The notes beneath the pieces are model-generated. The model did not search any database. It was given only the letters and a program-made list of their open reading frames with translations, and was not told the DNA's origin. Below, one piece after another: positions 1-9,618 of a stretch of DNA of 64,000 nucleotides. Where the stretch lies: contig NZ_CADFDU010000010.1 in the NCBI RefSeq assembly GCF_902833045.1, positions 62,001 through 126,000 of the forward strand, given 5' to 3'. Source of the stretch: Burkholderia sp. BCC0322 (GTDB taxonomy: Bacteria; Pseudomonadota; Gammaproteobacteria; Burkholderiales; Burkholderiaceae). Every line of letters starts with the position of its first letter. Position 1 is the first letter of the stretch. A program made the position numbers and the translations under genes.

Positions 1-1
1 G

Positions 2-448
2 CTCGGCGGCGTCGGCGATGCGCGGCTGTTCGCGCACAAGTACGGCACGACGTCGTACCAGGTCGATCGCAACGCGATGATTCGCAACGGCCGGGACAGT
101 CTCGTGCTCGAACTCGCGAAATACGGGCTGTCGGCGCGCGACCTCGTCGCGAACGTCAATTTCTTCAGCAAGCTCGACACGCGCGACGACGGCGCGCTCG
201 ACTTCGTCGCCGGACACTCGCCGGCCGGCAGCGCCCTCGACCTGCGCTTCGAGATGAACACGCTGGCGGCGTTCTCGACGGCGCCGCATCCGCTCGATCC
301 GCGCGCGGACTACGCGCCGAAGGCCGTGAAGCTGATCGTGTACCGCGCGTATCCAGCGGACGGCGCGGCACCGGACGACGACCCGTGCCGGCGCGCGTGC
401 GCCGAGAACATGCGCGGCTTCGCCAACACCGATCGCCTGTTTGCGTAA
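2..448 (+). CDS. Urea carboxylase-associated protein, 3' part (UAAP2 type)
   Basis: An open frame enters the window at base 2 without a start, so only the last 148 residues are present. The protein resembles its downstream neighbour, sharing the 'DLVxNVNFF' stretch and an 'RxEM' stretch near the C-terminus, as expected of the paired UAAP2/UAAP1 proteins that precede urea carboxylase in proteobacteria. Members of this pair are now known as the two subunits of carboxyguanidine deiminase (CgdAB), which hydrolyses carboxyguanidine to allophanate. Assignment to UAAP2 rather than UAAP1 rests on gene order. The stop is 11 bases before the next start, so the two are surely co-transcribed. Confidence 0.75.
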   Translation, partial: LGGVGDARLFAHKYGTTSYQVDRNAMIRNGRDSLVLELAKYGLSARDLVANVNFFSKLDTRDDGALDFVAGHSPAGSALDLRFEMNTLAAFSTAPHPLDPRADYAPKAVKLIVYRAYPADGAAPDDDPCRRACAENMRGFANTDRLFA

Positions 449-459
449 GGAGCCGAGCC

Positions 460-1116
460 ATGCCGATCATCGAAAGCCGTCTCGATTCGCGCGATGCGAT
501 CCACGACATGACACTGAACGCGGGCGAACCGTGGCTGCGCGACCTGAAGCGCGGGCAGGTCTTGCGCATCCTCGACCTCGAAGGCAATCAGGCCGTCGAC
601 ACGCTGTTCTACCGGTCCGACGACCCCGAGGAGCGTTACAGCGCGCAGGACACCATCCGCGCACAGCGCAACCTGTACCTGAGCGCGGGCAGCGTGCTGC
701 TGTCGAGCCGGGGCAACCCGATGGTGACGATCGTCGCCGATACCTGCGGCCGTCACGACACGCTCGGCGGCGCGTGCGCGGCCGAGAGCAATACCGTGCG
801 CTATGCGCTCGACAAGCGGCACATGCACAACTGCCGCGACAGCTTCCTCAACGCGATCGCGCACTGCACGTGCGGCGCGGGCGCGCGGCTCACCAAGCGC
901 GACCTCGTCGGCAACGTCAACTTCTTCATGAACGTGCCCGTCACGCCGCTCGGCGGGTTGACCTTCGAGGACGGCATTTCCGCACCGGGCAAGTACGTCG
1001 AGATGCGCGCGGAGATGGACGTCACGGTGCTGATCTCGAACTGCCCGCAGCTCAACAACCCGTGCAACGGGTACAACCCGACGCCCGTACGCCTCACGAT
1101 CTGGGAGGCCGAATGA
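460..1116 (+). CDS. Urea carboxylase-associated protein (UAAP1 type)
   Basis: 218 residues. The start is ATG 460, preceded by a good Shine-Dalgarno (TAAGGAG) overlapping the stop of the upstream gene; the longer open frame from 385 has no ribosome site. Several conserved-looking Cys and His residues are visible ('DTCGRHD', 'AHCTCGAG', '[11 protein letters not shown]'). With its upstream partner this is expected to form the heteromeric carboxyguanidine deiminase that links guanidine carboxylase to allophanate hydrolase. Older annotation calls it only an accessory protein of urea carboxylase. The family call is firm; the guanidine role is inferred from published work on the family and from the operon. 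Confidence 0.85.
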   Translation: MPIIESRLDSRDAIHDMTLNAGEPWLRDLKRGQVLRILDLEGNQAVDTLFYRSDDPEERYSAQDTIRAQRNLYLSAGSVLLSSRGNPMVTIVADTCGRHDTLGGACAAESNTVRYALDKRHMHNCRDSFLNAIAHCTCGAGARLTKRDLVGNVNFFMNVPVTPLGGLTFEDGISAPGKYVEMRAEMDVTVLISNCPQLNNPCNGYNPTPVRLTIWEAE

Positions 1117-1192
1117 ACACCCTCCACGCTCGCTTGCTTTGCATGAGGCCGGCGTACGCGCCGAAGCGCGACTCCGGGCCGACACGTTCGCT

Positions 1193-1240
1193 GCCTCCCA
1201 CGGGGGCGGTTGCCTGCCTTGGGGCAGCCCGGCGGGAGGC
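1193..1240 (+). promoter_or_regulatory. Switch-like RNA structure covering the carboxylase ribosome site
   Basis: The 127-base gap before the carboxylase gene can fold in two exclusive ways. Bases 1193-1199 (GCCTCCC) pair perfectly with 1234-1240 (GGGAGGC), which contains the ribosome-binding site. Alternatively the CCC at 1197-1199 pairs with 1204-1206 around an ACGG tetraloop (1200-1203), extended by two more pairs and a wobble, leaving the ribosome site free. A small hairpin (1214-1218 with 1223-1227, loop TTGG) lies inside. ACGR loops are the hallmark of guanidine-II (mini-ykkC) riboswitches, but that class has two such loops and only one is seen here. Confidence 0.35.
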
Positions 1241-1243
1241 ACC

Positions 1244-4200
1244 ATGAGATTCGACAAAGTCCTCGTCGCGAACCGCGGCGAAATCGCATGCCGCGTGATC
1301 CGCACGCTGAAGCGGCTCGGGATCGCGTCGGTCGCGATCTACTCCGACGCCGATCGCGATGCGCGCCATGTGGCGCTCGCCGACGAAGCCGTGCGGGTCG
1401 GCCCCGCGCCGGCGGCCGACAGCTACCTGAACGTCGCGGCAATTCTCGCCGCGGCGCGCGAGACGGGCGCGCAAGCCGTGCATCCCGGCTACGGCTTCCT
1501 GTCCGAGCACGCCGGTTTCGCCGACGCATGCGAAGCCGCGGGCCTGCGCTTCATCGGGCCGCGCGGCGACCAGATGCGCGCGTTCGGGCTCAAGCACACC
1601 GCGCGCGAACTCGCCGCTGCGCAGGGCGTCGCACTGCTGCCGGGTACGGGCCTGCTCGACGATGTACGGACGGCACTCGCCGAAGCCGACGCGATCGGCT
1701 ATCCGGTGATGCTGAAAAGCACCGCGGGCGGCGGCGGGATCGGCATGTCCCTGTGCCGCGACGCCGCGCAGCTCGCAGCAGCGTTCGATTCCGTCGTGCG
1801 GCTCGGCACCGCGAACTTCGCGCATGCGGGCGTGTATCTCGAGAAATTCGTCGAGCACGCGCGGCACATCGAAGTGCAGATCTTCGGCGACGGCCGCGGC
1901 AATGCGATCGCGCTCGGCGAACGCGACTGCTCGGTGCAGCGTCGCAACCAGAAAGTGATCGAGGAAACGCCCGCGCCGGGCCTGGCCGACGAAGAGCGCG
2001 CCGCGTTGCACGCGAGCGCGGTGCGGCTTGCCCGCGCGGTGGGCTATGCGTCGGCCGGCACGGTCGAATTCGTGTTCGACGCCAATACGCGCCGGTTCTA
2101 TTTCCTCGAGGTGAACACGCGGCTGCAGGTCGAGCATTGCGTGACCGAGGAAGTGACGGGCATCGATCTCGTGGAATGGATGATCCTGCAGGCGGAGGGC
2201 GATCTGCCGCCGCTCGACACGCTCGCCGTTGCACCGCGTGGCGCGAGCATCCAGGTGCGGCTCTATGCGGAGGATCCGCACAAGCAGTTCCTGCCGAGTG
2301 CGGGGCTGCTGACGCACGTGGCGTTTCCGGACGACGTGCGCGTCGACGGATGGATCGAGGCGGGCACCGAGATCAGCGCGTACTACGATCCGCTGCTCGC
2401 GAAGCTGATCGTGCATGGCGATACGCGTCGCGACGCGCTGGCCGCGCTGCGGCGCGCACTGGCGCGCACGGAGCTGTACGGCATCGAGACCAACCTCGAC
2501 TATCTGCGCGCGATTGCCGGTTCGGACACGTTCGCGCGCGGCGCATCGACGACGGCCTTCCTGTCGCGCTTCGCGTTCGCGCCTCACACGATCGACGTGC
2601 TCGACGGCGGCGTGCAGACCACCGTGCAGCAGACGCCCGGGCGCGTCGGCTACTGGAACGTCGGCGTGCCGCCGTCCGGGCCGATGGACGATCGAGCCTT
2701 CACGCTCGCGAACGCGCTGCTCGGCAATGCGCGCGACGCGGCCGGGCTGGAGTTCACGATGGTCGGTGCGACGCTGCGCTTCAACGCCGAGACGCTCTTC
2801 GTGCTCGGCGGCGCACCGTTCGCGGCAGCGCTCGATGGCGTAACCGCACCGTTCTGGCAGGTGCTGCGAGCGCGGCCAGGCGCGGTGCTGAAGCTGGGCG
2901 GCGTGACGGGCGCCGGCGTGCGTGCATGCCTGGCCGTGAAAGGCGGGCTGCAGGTGCCCGACTATCTCGGCAGCAAGGCGACCTTCACGCTCGGCCAGTT
3001 CGGTGGCCATGCAGGGCGTGCGCTGCGCAAGGGCGACGTGCTGCATCTGGACGCGGAAGCCGGGCGCGGCGACCCGGGCGCCACGCTGGCCGCGGCCGAC
3101 CTTCCGGCGCTGACGCACGCGTGGACGCTCGGCGTGCTCGACGGCCCGCACGGTGCGCCGGATTTCTTCACGCCGGACGATATCGCGATGCTGTACCGCA
3201 CGCAGTGGACGGTGCATTACAACTCGAGCCGCACCGGCATCCGGCTGATCGGCCCGAAGCCGCAATGGGCGCGCTCGGACGGCGGCGAGGCCGGCCTGCA
3301 TCCGTCGAACATCCACGACAACGCGTATGCGATCGGGGCGGTCGATTTCACCGGCGACATGCCGGTGATCCTGGGCCCGGACGGCCCGAGCCTCGGCGGC
3401 TTCGTGTGTCCGGTGACGGTCGTGCATGACGAATTGTGGAAGCTCGGCCAATTGCGGCCCGGCGATACCGTGCAGTTCGTGCGCGCCCGCGTGTCGCCCG
3501 GGCCTGCCGCCGACGCCGTCGCGCGCCCGGCGCCGGCCGGCGCGCCGCACGAGTGCGTGCTGCATCGCGACCCGTCGGCCGGCGGCGGCATCGGCGTCGT
3601 CTACCGGCGCTCGGGCGACCGCAACGTGCTGGTGGAATACGGGCCGCTCGTGCTCGACCTGAACCTGCGTTTTCGCGTGCATGCGCTGATGTGCTGGCTC
3701 GATGCGCACCGTCTGCCGGGCATGCTCGACCTGACGCCGGGCATCCGTTCGCTCCAGGTGCAGTTCGACCCGCGGACACTGCCGCTCGATACGCTGCTCG
3801 CGCATCTGCAGGCGGCCGAACGCGCGTTGCCGGACGTCGCCGACATGCGCGTGCCGAACCGCATCGTGCACCTGCCGCTGTCGTGGGACGATCCGTCGAC
3901 GCGTGTCGCGATCGAGCGCTACATGCAGTCGGTACGGCCCGATGCGCCGTGGTGCCCGAGCAATATCGAGTTCATCCGGCGCATCAACGGACTCGCCGGC
4001 ATCGACGACGTGAAGCGCATCGTGTTCGACGCTCGCTACCTCGTGATGGGGCTCGGCGACGTGTACCTCGGCGCACCCGTCGCGACGCCGATCGATCCGC
4101 GCCACCGGCTCGTCACCACGAAGTACAACCCCGCGCGCACCTGGACGCCGGAGAACGCGGTCGGCATCGGCGGCGCGTATCTGTGTGTGTACGGGATGGA

Positions 4201-4834
4201 GGGTCCCGGCGGGTACCAGTTCGTCGGCCGCACCGTCCAGATGTGGAATCGTCACCGGACCACGCGAGCGTTCGAAGCCGGCAAGCCGTGGCTGCTGCGC
4301 TTCTTCGACGAGATTCGCTTCTACGAAGTCAGCGAGGCGGAACTGGCGCAACTGCGCGCGGATTTCGTCGCGGGGCGCGCCGGGCTGAAGATCGAGGAAT
4401 CGGTATTCGATCTCGGGGAATACAACCGTTTCCTGCGCGATGAGGCGGATTCGATCGCCGCATTCAAGGCATCGCAGCAGACGGCGTTCGAAGCGGAGCG
4501 CGAACGGTGGCGGGTGGCCGGGCATGCCGAATACGTCGGCGACGCGGCACCGGGCGACGCGGACGCCGCGCGGGAAGCCGGCGTGCTCGCCGATACGCAG
4601 CGCGCGATTGCCGCGGACGTTTCGGGCAGCCTCTGGAAGGTGCTGGTGCAAGCCGGTGAGCGTGTGACCGAGGGGCAGGTCGTCGCGATCGTCGAGTCGA
4701 TGAAGATGGAGGTCGCGGTGACGGCGACGGAAGACGGCACGATCGAGACGATCGATTGCGCGCCGGGCGCGACGGTGGTCGCCGGCCAGCGGCTGATGGT
4801 GATGAAGGCGGGCGCCGCCGAGGAGGTCGCATGA
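1244..4834 (+). CDS. uca: Biotin-dependent urea/guanidine carboxylase
   Basis: 1196 residues, normal length for the family. The start ATG 1244 follows GGGAGG; longer starts lack a ribosome site. Domains in order: biotin carboxylase (about 1-450, with a Gly-rich ATP-grasp loop near 156 and 'EVNTRLQVEH' near 290), the KipI/KipA-like carboxyltransferase halves (about 455-1030), and a C-terminal biotinyl domain with 'ESMKMEV', whose Lys about 1154 carries biotin. It carboxylates urea to allophanate or guanidine to carboxyguanidine, using ATP and bicarbonate. Neighbouring UAAP genes favour guanidine. I could not place the active-site Asp/Asn position reported to separate the two substrates. Confidence 0.93.
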   Translation: MRFDKVLVANRGEIACRVIRTLKRLGIASVAIYSDADRDARHVALADEAVRVGPAPAADSYLNVAAILAAARETGAQAVHPGYGFLSEHAGFADACEAAGLRFIGPRGDQMRAFGLKHTARELAAAQGVALLPGTGLLDDVRTALAEADAIGYPVMLKSTAGGGGIGMSLCRDAAQLAAAFDSVVRLGTANFAHAGVYLEKFVEHARHIEVQIFGDGRGNAIALGERDCSVQRRNQKVIEETPAPGLADEERAALHASAVRLARAVGYASAGTVEFVFDANTRRFYFLEVNTRLQVEHCVTEEVTGIDLVEWMILQAEGDLPPLDTLAVAPRGASIQVRLYAEDPHKQFLPSAGLLTHVAFPDDVRVDGWIEAGTEISAYYDPLLAKLIVHGDTRRDALAALRRALARTELYGIETNLDYLRAIAGSDTFARGASTTAFLSRFAFAPHTIDVLDGGVQTTVQQTPGRVGYWNVGVPPSGPMDDRAFTLANALLGNARDAAGLEFTMVGATLRFNAETLFVLGGAPFAAALDGVTAPFWQVLRARPGAVLKLGGVTGAGVRACLAVKGGLQVPDYLGSKATFTLGQFGGHAGRALRKGDVLHLDAEAGRGDPGATLAAADLPALTHAWTLGVLDGPHGAPDFFTPDDIAMLYRTQWTVHYNSSRTGIRLIGPKPQWARSDGGEAGLHPSNIHDNAYAIGAVDFTGDMPVILGPDGPSLGGFVCPVTVVHDELWKLGQLRPGDTVQFVRARVSPGPAADAVARPAPAGAPHECVLHRDPSAGGGIGVVYRRSGDRNVLVEYGPLVLDLNLRFRVHALMCWLDAHRLPGMLDLTPGIRSLQVQFDPRTLPLDTLLAHLQAAERALPDVADMRVPNRIVHLPLSWDDPSTRVAIERYMQSVRPDAPWCPSNIEFIRRINGLAGIDDVKRIVFDARYLVMGLGDVYLGAPVATPIDPRHRLVTTKYNPARTWTPENAVGIGGAYLCVYGMEGPGGYQFVGRTVQMWNRHRTTRAFEAGKPWLLRFFDEIRFYEVSEAELAQLRADFVAGRAGLKIEESVFDLGEYNRFLRDEADSIAAFKASQQTAFEAERERWRVAGHAEYVGDAAPGDADAAREAGVLADTQRAIAADVSGSLWKVLVQAGERVTEGQVVAIVESMKMEVAVTATEDGTIETIDCAPGATVVAGQRLMVMKAGAAEEVA

Positions 4835-6738
4835 GCACGACCGAACGTTCGATCGTGCCCGGGGTCCGCTCGATCGCCGCGCTGCGTGCGCGCTATGCGG
4901 CGGGCGACCTGACGCCGCACGCGCTCGTCGACGCGATCGCCGCGCATTTTGCCGCGGGCGATCCGCATCATGCATGGATCCGGCCGCTGACGCAGGCAGA
5001 GATGACGGCCTATGCCGACGCGCTGGCCGGGCGCGACCTCGCGTCATTGCCGCTGTACGGCGTGCCGTTCGCGATCAAGGACAACATCGACCTCGCCGGC
5101 ATCCCGACGACGGCCGCCTGCCCGGCCTACGCGTACACGCCGGCGCGTAGCGCGCCCGTCGTCGAGCGGCTGATCGCGGCCGGTGCGATCCCGATCGGCA
5201 AGACCAACCTGGACCAGTTCGCGACCGGGTTGTCGGGCCAGCGCTCGCCTTATGGCGCGTGCCGCAATGCGCTCGATCCGCGCCATGCGTCGGGCGGCTC
5301 GAGCTCCGGGTCGGCGGTGGCCGTGGCGCTCGGTGTCGCGTCGTTCTCCCTGGGTACCGACACGGCCGGCTCCGGGCGTGTGCCGGCGGCGTTCCACGGG
5401 CTCGTCGGGCTCAAGCCGACCAGGGGTGTGTTGAGCACGCTCGGCGTCGTGCCGGCCTGCCGGTCGCTCGATTGCGTGTCGGTGTTCGCGCATTCCGCGG
5501 CCGACGCGCGGGCGGTGTTCGCCGCCGCGCACGGCGTGACCGACGGCGATCCGTACGGACGCGCATGGCAGCCGCTGTTGGGCGCGGACGGGCTGCGCGC
5601 GCAACCGGCGCGACCGTTCGGGCAGTTGCGCTTCGGCACGCCGCGCGCCGATCAGCTGCAATTCTTCGGCGACGAATCGTATGGCGCGGCGTGGCGCGCC
5701 GCGCTCGAGCGCCTTCGCGCGACCGGCGCGCGGATCGTCGAGATCGAATTCAGCCCGTTCCTGGCTGCCGCGCGGCTGCTTTACGAAGGCCCGTGGGTTG
5801 CCGAACGGCTCGCCGCGATCGGCGCCTTCGCGGCGCGGGAGCCCGATGCGCTGCATCCAGTGATCCGCGAAATCGTCGGCGGCGCGGCGCGCTTCAGCGC
5901 GGCCGATGCGTTCGCCGCGTTCGACACGCTCGCGACGTTGCGCGTCGAGGCCGGTCGCGCATGGAACGGACTGGACGCGATCGTCATGCCGACTTCGGCG
6001 ACGACGGCGACCATCGACGAACTCGAAGCCGACCCGATCGGCGTCAATTCGCGTTTCGGCTATTACACGAACTTCGTCAACCTGCTCGACCTGTCGGCGA
6101 TCGCGGTGCCCGCCGGCCGCTGCGACACCGGGCGGCATGCAGGGTTGCCGTTCGGCATCACGTTCGTCGGGCGCGCGCACGACGACGCGCGGTTGCTTGA
6201 TCTTGCGCAGGCGTGGGGTGACGCTCACGAACGGGGCAGCGGCGCAGCCGAATGTGACGGTTCTCCGGCGGACGTTGGCGGCGACGCGTTTGCAACGACG
6301 GCGTCGGCGCCCGGCGCGTCGTCCGGCGTCGTGCGGGTGGCGGTCGTCGGTGCGCACCTGCGCGGCGAGCCGCTCAACTGGCAGCTCACGCAGCGAGGCG
6401 GACGTCTCGTCGCCTCAACGACGACAGCGCCCGCCTATCGTCTCTACGCGCTGTCAGCGGCTGTATCCGGCGGCGTCGCCAAGCCGGGCCTCGTGCGTGT
6501 GCGGGACGGCGGCGCGTCGATCGCGGTCGAGATCTGGGAGATGCCGGTTGACGCTTACGGCGGCTTCGTCGCCGGCATTGCCGGCCCGCTCGGCATCGGC
6601 ACGCTGGCGCTCGCGGACGGCGCTCGGGTGCAGGGCTTCCTGTGTGAAAGCGCGGCGCTCGACGGCGCGCAGGACATCACGCACTTCGGCGGCTGGCGCG
6701 CTTACCGCGCGAGCGCCGCGCGCGGTGCATCGCAATGA
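4831..6738 (+). CDS. atzF: Allophanate hydrolase
   Basis: 635 residues. The start ATG 4831 overlaps the carboxylase stop (ATGA) behind a GAGGAGG ribosome site, so translation is coupled. The N-terminal amidase-signature domain shows the catalytic Lys about 83 ('FAIKDN'), the Gly/Ser loop at 155-161 and the nucleophile Ser about 181 ('TAGSGR'). A low-complexity linker (about 470-490) leads to the C-terminal gamma-glutamylcyclotransferase-like domain typical of full-length enzymes. It hydrolyses allophanate to two ammonia and two CO2, the last step of the pathway. Confidence 0.95.
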   Translation: MSTTERSIVPGVRSIAALRARYAAGDLTPHALVDAIAAHFAAGDPHHAWIRPLTQAEMTAYADALAGRDLASLPLYGVPFAIKDNIDLAGIPTTAACPAYAYTPARSAPVVERLIAAGAIPIGKTNLDQFATGLSGQRSPYGACRNALDPRHASGGSSSGSAVAVALGVASFSLGTDTAGSGRVPAAFHGLVGLKPTRGVLSTLGVVPACRSLDCVSVFAHSAADARAVFAAAHGVTDGDPYGRAWQPLLGADGLRAQPARPFGQLRFGTPRADQLQFFGDESYGAAWRAALERLRATGARIVEIEFSPFLAAARLLYEGPWVAERLAAIGAFAAREPDALHPVIREIVGGAARFSAADAFAAFDTLATLRVEAGRAWNGLDAIVMPTSATTATIDELEADPIGVNSRFGYYTNFVNLLDLSAIAVPAGRCDTGRHAGLPFGITFVGRAHDDARLLDLAQAWGDAHERGSGAAECDGSPADVGGDAFATTASAPGASSGVVRVAVVGAHLRGEPLNWQLTQRGGRLVASTTTAPAYRLYALSAAVSGGVAKPGLVRVRDGGASIAVEIWEMPVDAYGGFVAGIAGPLGIGTLALADGARVQGFLCESAALDGAQDITHFGGWRAYRASAARGASQ

Positions 6739-6802
6739 ACGCCCGGTCGCGCGGCGCCCCGGCATGCGCGCGACCGGCACCTGAAACGATACGGAGATTT
6801 TC

Positions 6803-7777
6803 ATGCCCATGACCCGCAACCCGACCGAATGGCTGGCCGTGCGCCGCGAGCTGACGACACGCGGAAAATGGACGCTCGGCGTGGCGTCCTTCCTGCTGCC
6901 GTTCGCCGTCTGGTGCCTGATCAGTTATGTGCCGTTCATCTGGCATCCGCAAATGCGCATCACGAACCCGGGCAGCGTCGATTATTTCCAGACCGGCATG
7001 CAGATCGACCGCGACGTGTTCGAGGATGAACTGGCGCATGCGCGAGCGACCCACGCGGCGGTGCCCGAAGGCGTGCGCGCGAACCCGGTCTACCTGCCCG
7101 CGCCGCACCAGGTGCTGCGCGCGTTCTACACCGCGTTCACGACACCGCCGGCATCCCGCGACGGCGTCTGGCTGCACGAGAGTCTGTGGCACAGCATCCG
7201 GATCATTTTCTGGGGCTTCGTGATCTCGTCCGCGATCGGCGTGCCGCTCGGCATCGTCTGCGGCACCTTCAGCGTGCTCGCACGGCTGCAGGAGCCGTTC
7301 CTGGAGTTCTTCCGCTACTTGCCCGCACCGGCGTTCGGTGCGCTGATGGTCGCGATCCTCGGCATCTACGATGCGCCGAAGGTCGCGATCATCGTGATCG
7401 GCACGCTCTTCCAGCAGGTACTGATCATCGCGAACACGACGCGCAAGCTCGAATACGGGCTGTTCGAGGCCGCGATGACGCTCGGCACGAAGAAGCTGAA
7501 GCTGCTCACGCACGTCGTGATCCCCGGCGTGCTGCCGGACCTGTATCGCGACCAGCGCATCCTGCTCGGCTGGGCCTGGACCTACCTGATCGTCGCCGAA
7601 CTCGTCGGCACGAGCTCGGGCATCACGTGGTACATCAGCCAGCAGGCGCGCTACCAGCATTTCGACAACGTTTATGCGGCGATCCTGATGATCGGGATCA
7701 TCGGCCTCGGCACCGACATCGTGCTCGGGCTGCTCGGCCGCAGGCTGTTTCCGTGGGATCGCACGCTGAAAGCGTGA
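6803..7777 (+). CDS. ABC transporter permease, NitT/TauT type
   Basis: 324 residues with several hydrophobic segments and the binding-protein-dependent permease EAA-type loop around residues 225-245 ('EAAMTLGTKK...'). The start ATG 6803 follows GGAG; ATG 6809 is a possible alternative. An extended periplasmic stretch follows the first membrane helix, as in permeases of urea-carboxylase operons. It presumably imports the operon's substrate (guanidine, urea or a related compound). No substrate-binding protein lies downstream, so it should be upstream of the window. The gap to the ATPase gene is 45 bases. Confidence 0.9.
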   Translation: MPMTRNPTEWLAVRRELTTRGKWTLGVASFLLPFAVWCLISYVPFIWHPQMRITNPGSVDYFQTGMQIDRDVFEDELAHARATHAAVPEGVRANPVYLPAPHQVLRAFYTAFTTPPASRDGVWLHESLWHSIRIIFWGFVISSAIGVPLGIVCGTFSVLARLQEPFLEFFRYLPAPAFGALMVAILGIYDAPKVAIIVIGTLFQQVLIIANTTRKLEYGLFEAAMTLGTKKLKLLTHVVIPGVLPDLYRDQRILLGWAWTYLIVAELVGTSSGITWYISQQARYQHFDNVYAAILMIGIIGLGTDIVLGLLGRRLFPWDRTLKA

Positions 7778-7822
7778 CGCCCGTTGCCGCTCACCCATCG
7801 ACCGATTTCCGCAGAGGCCATC

Positions 7823-8731
7823 ATGCAGAACCCGCGCACCGTTCCCGATTACCTGATGCAGTCCGACGCCGTGCGCGAGCGTTTCGCGCGCCTGAAAACC
7901 CGCGACGTAATACTCGACGTGCGTCATGTCGGCAAGCGTTTCGCGACACCGCAAGGCGAGTGCGTCGCACTCGACGACATCAGTTTCCGGACGTACCGGC
8001 GCGAATTCGTGTGCGTGATCGGCCCGTCCGGCTGCGGCAAGTCGACGCTGATCCGCATCCTCGCGGGGCTCGAAGCACAGACGAGCGGCGAGGTGCTGCT
8101 CGACGGCAAGCCGGTGCAGGGGCCGGGCGCCGATCGCGGGATGGTGTTCCAGGGCTATACGCTGTTCCCGTGGCTCACCGTGAAGAAGAACGTGATGTTT
8201 GGCCTCCGGATGAATGGCAGCAGCAGCAGCGCAGCCGAGCGCGAAGCGCTGCAGTGGCTCGATCTCGTCGGGCTGACGCGTTTCGCGGATGTGTACCCGC
8301 ACCAGCTGTCGGGCGGGATGAAGCAACGCGTGGCGATTGCCCGCGCGCTCGCGAACCGTCCGCGCATCCTGCTGATGGACGAGCCGTTCGGCGCACTCGA
8401 CGCGCAGACGCGGGCGAGGATGCAGACGCATCTGCTCGACATCTGGCGCAACATCGACGTGACGATCCTGTTCATCACGCACGACCTCGACGAGGCGATC
8501 TTTCTGGCGGACCGGATTCTCGTGCTGAAGGCGAATCCGGGGGCGGTGCAGGAACTGATCGAGGTGCCCGTGCCGCGGCCGCGGGACTATTCGCAGGTCA
8601 ATACGCCCGAGTTCGTCGCGACGAAGGCGCGGCTCGAGGCGCTGATCCATCCGAAGGAGGCGGTGACAACGGACGACGGCGTGAGGCCGCACATGATCCG
8701 CATGACGGATGTATCGGACAACGTCGAGTAA
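7823..8731 (+). CDS. ABC transporter ATP-binding protein, NitT/TauT type
   Basis: 302 residues. ATG 7823 is chosen because AGAGG precedes it; the TTG at 7784 has no ribosome site. All ABC ATPase motifs are present: Walker A 'GPSGCGKST' near 66, Q-loop '[10 protein letters not shown]', signature 'LSGGMKQRV', Walker B '[12 protein letters not shown]' and H-loop 'ITHDLDEA'. It energises the preceding permease and is the last gene of the operon. Confidence 0.93.
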   Translation: MQNPRTVPDYLMQSDAVRERFARLKTRDVILDVRHVGKRFATPQGECVALDDISFRTYRREFVCVIGPSGCGKSTLIRILAGLEAQTSGEVLLDGKPVQGPGADRGMVFQGYTLFPWLTVKKNVMFGLRMNGSSSSAAEREALQWLDLVGLTRFADVYPHQLSGGMKQRVAIARALANRPRILLMDEPFGALDAQTRARMQTHLLDIWRNIDVTILFITHDLDEAIFLADRILVLKANPGAVQELIEVPVPRPRDYSQVNTPEFVATKARLEALIHPKEAVTTDDGVRPHMIRMTDVSDNVE

Positions 8732-8749
8732 GCCGTGATGAAAACGGCT
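8731..8749 (+). terminator. Weak hairpin after the operon
   Basis: AGCCGT (8731-8736) pairs with ACGGCT (8744-8749) directly at the stop of the ATPase gene and before a convergent gene. No T-run follows, so an intrinsic terminator is doubtful. Confidence 0.25.
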
Positions 8750-8766
8750 GGACGGTCGCTGCGTGT

Positions 8767-9345
8767 CTAGGCGCGGGCGATCGCCAGCGCCGTCGCGACA
8801 TCGCCGCGGCGATACGCGGCTCGGACGGCCGCCGCCCTAGCCGCGGCGATTTCCGGCGGCGACGGCTGTCGCAGGCGCACGGCGACACGCGGCAGCGATG
8901 CGAGCTGGGTCCGGAGGTCGACGATCAGCCGGCAGCAACGAAAACCGGCGGACGAGGCTTCCGGGCGGACGGCGGCGTCGGCAAGCTCGGCGGTCCACTC
9001 GACGCCGCGATGGCGCCTGGCTTCGTCGAGGCGCGGCAGATGGCGCGCGTCGCCCGATAACGCGATCAACAGCGCGGCCCACTGCGCGCCGCGCCATCCA
9101 ACGGGCATGTCGCACGTGAGGTCGGCCAGCAGTGCGTCGTCGAGCACGGACAGGCTTTGCTGGCACTGGTAGTGGAAGTCGAGCGGCTGGTAGCGAACCT
9201 GCGGGTAGTCGCGCAGCACGTGCCCGAGTTCGGCGCCGGTCGCGACGGCAGCGGCCAGGAATCGTTCGGCCGGCGCGGGGCGGTTCAGCAGCAGCGTCGG
9301 CACGCTCCGGTAGAGTCGGCGGATGTCGTCGGGGTGATAGTGCAT
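8767..9345 (-). CDS. Conserved-looking hypothetical protein
   Basis: 192 residues, start ATG at 9345. It is soluble, rich in Ala, Arg and Leu, and has no signal peptide or membrane segment. Features include an N-terminal 'YHPDDIRRLYRSVP' segment, two adjacent Cys near the middle and an Ala-rich helical C-terminus. It converges on the transporter ATPase gene with a 35-base gap and is not part of that operon. I do not recognise a family. Coding is supported by length and the lack of any better frame. Confidence 0.55.
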   Translation of the reverse strand: MHYHPDDIRRLYRSVPTLLLNRPAPAERFLAAAVATGAELGHVLRDYPQVRYQPLDFHYQCQQSLSVLDDALLADLTCDMPVGWRGAQWAALLIALSGDARHLPRLDEARRHRGVEWTAELADAAVRPEASSAGFRCCRLIVDLRTQLASLPRVAVRLRQPSPPEIAAARAAAVRAAYRRGDVATALAIARA

Positions 9346-9385
9346 CGCGAATGTCGGGGTGCTCGACCGGCGCGTGGTGCGCCGT

Positions 9386-9572
9386 TCAGGTTTTCTGCGG
9401 GTCGCCGGACAGCAGCGCCGTATAACGCCGCTGCATTTCTTCGGGGTCGACCGCTTCGATCGTATGCCCGATCAGCCAATCGTAACCGAACGGGTCGCGG
9501 ATCTTGCCGGAACGCTCGCCGTAGAACGGGTCCTGGATCGCGCGTGTCAGTTGCGCGCCGGCCGCAATGGCG
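9386..9572 (-). pseudogene. VOC/PhnB-like glyoxalase-fold protein, C-terminal remnant
   Basis: The last about 62 residues match the C-terminal half of a PhnB-type VOC protein ('AAGAQLTRAIQDPFYG', 'GKIRDPFGYDW', 'VDPEEMQRRYTAL'). The open frame continues upstream, but the sequence there (Arg/Cys-rich, running into the next gene's promoter) bears no resemblance to the family. The N-terminal half and start are therefore missing. It is most likely a deletion remnant. Confidence 0.65.
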
Positions 9573-9618
9573 CCTGTTCCTGCGATCCGGCCGCGAGATG
9601 ACAAAAACCGATTCGCCG

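Noticed and set aside
1193-1240. Full guanidine-II riboswitch call
   Set aside because: Only one ACGR loop is present where the class needs two; the inner hairpin loop is TTGG. Kept only as a candidate variant.
1094-5047. 1317-codon open frame on the minus strand opposite the carboxylase gene
   Set aside because: Arg/Ala/His-rich with no domain. It is the antisense shadow of a very GC-rich gene whose plus-strand product has complete family motifs.
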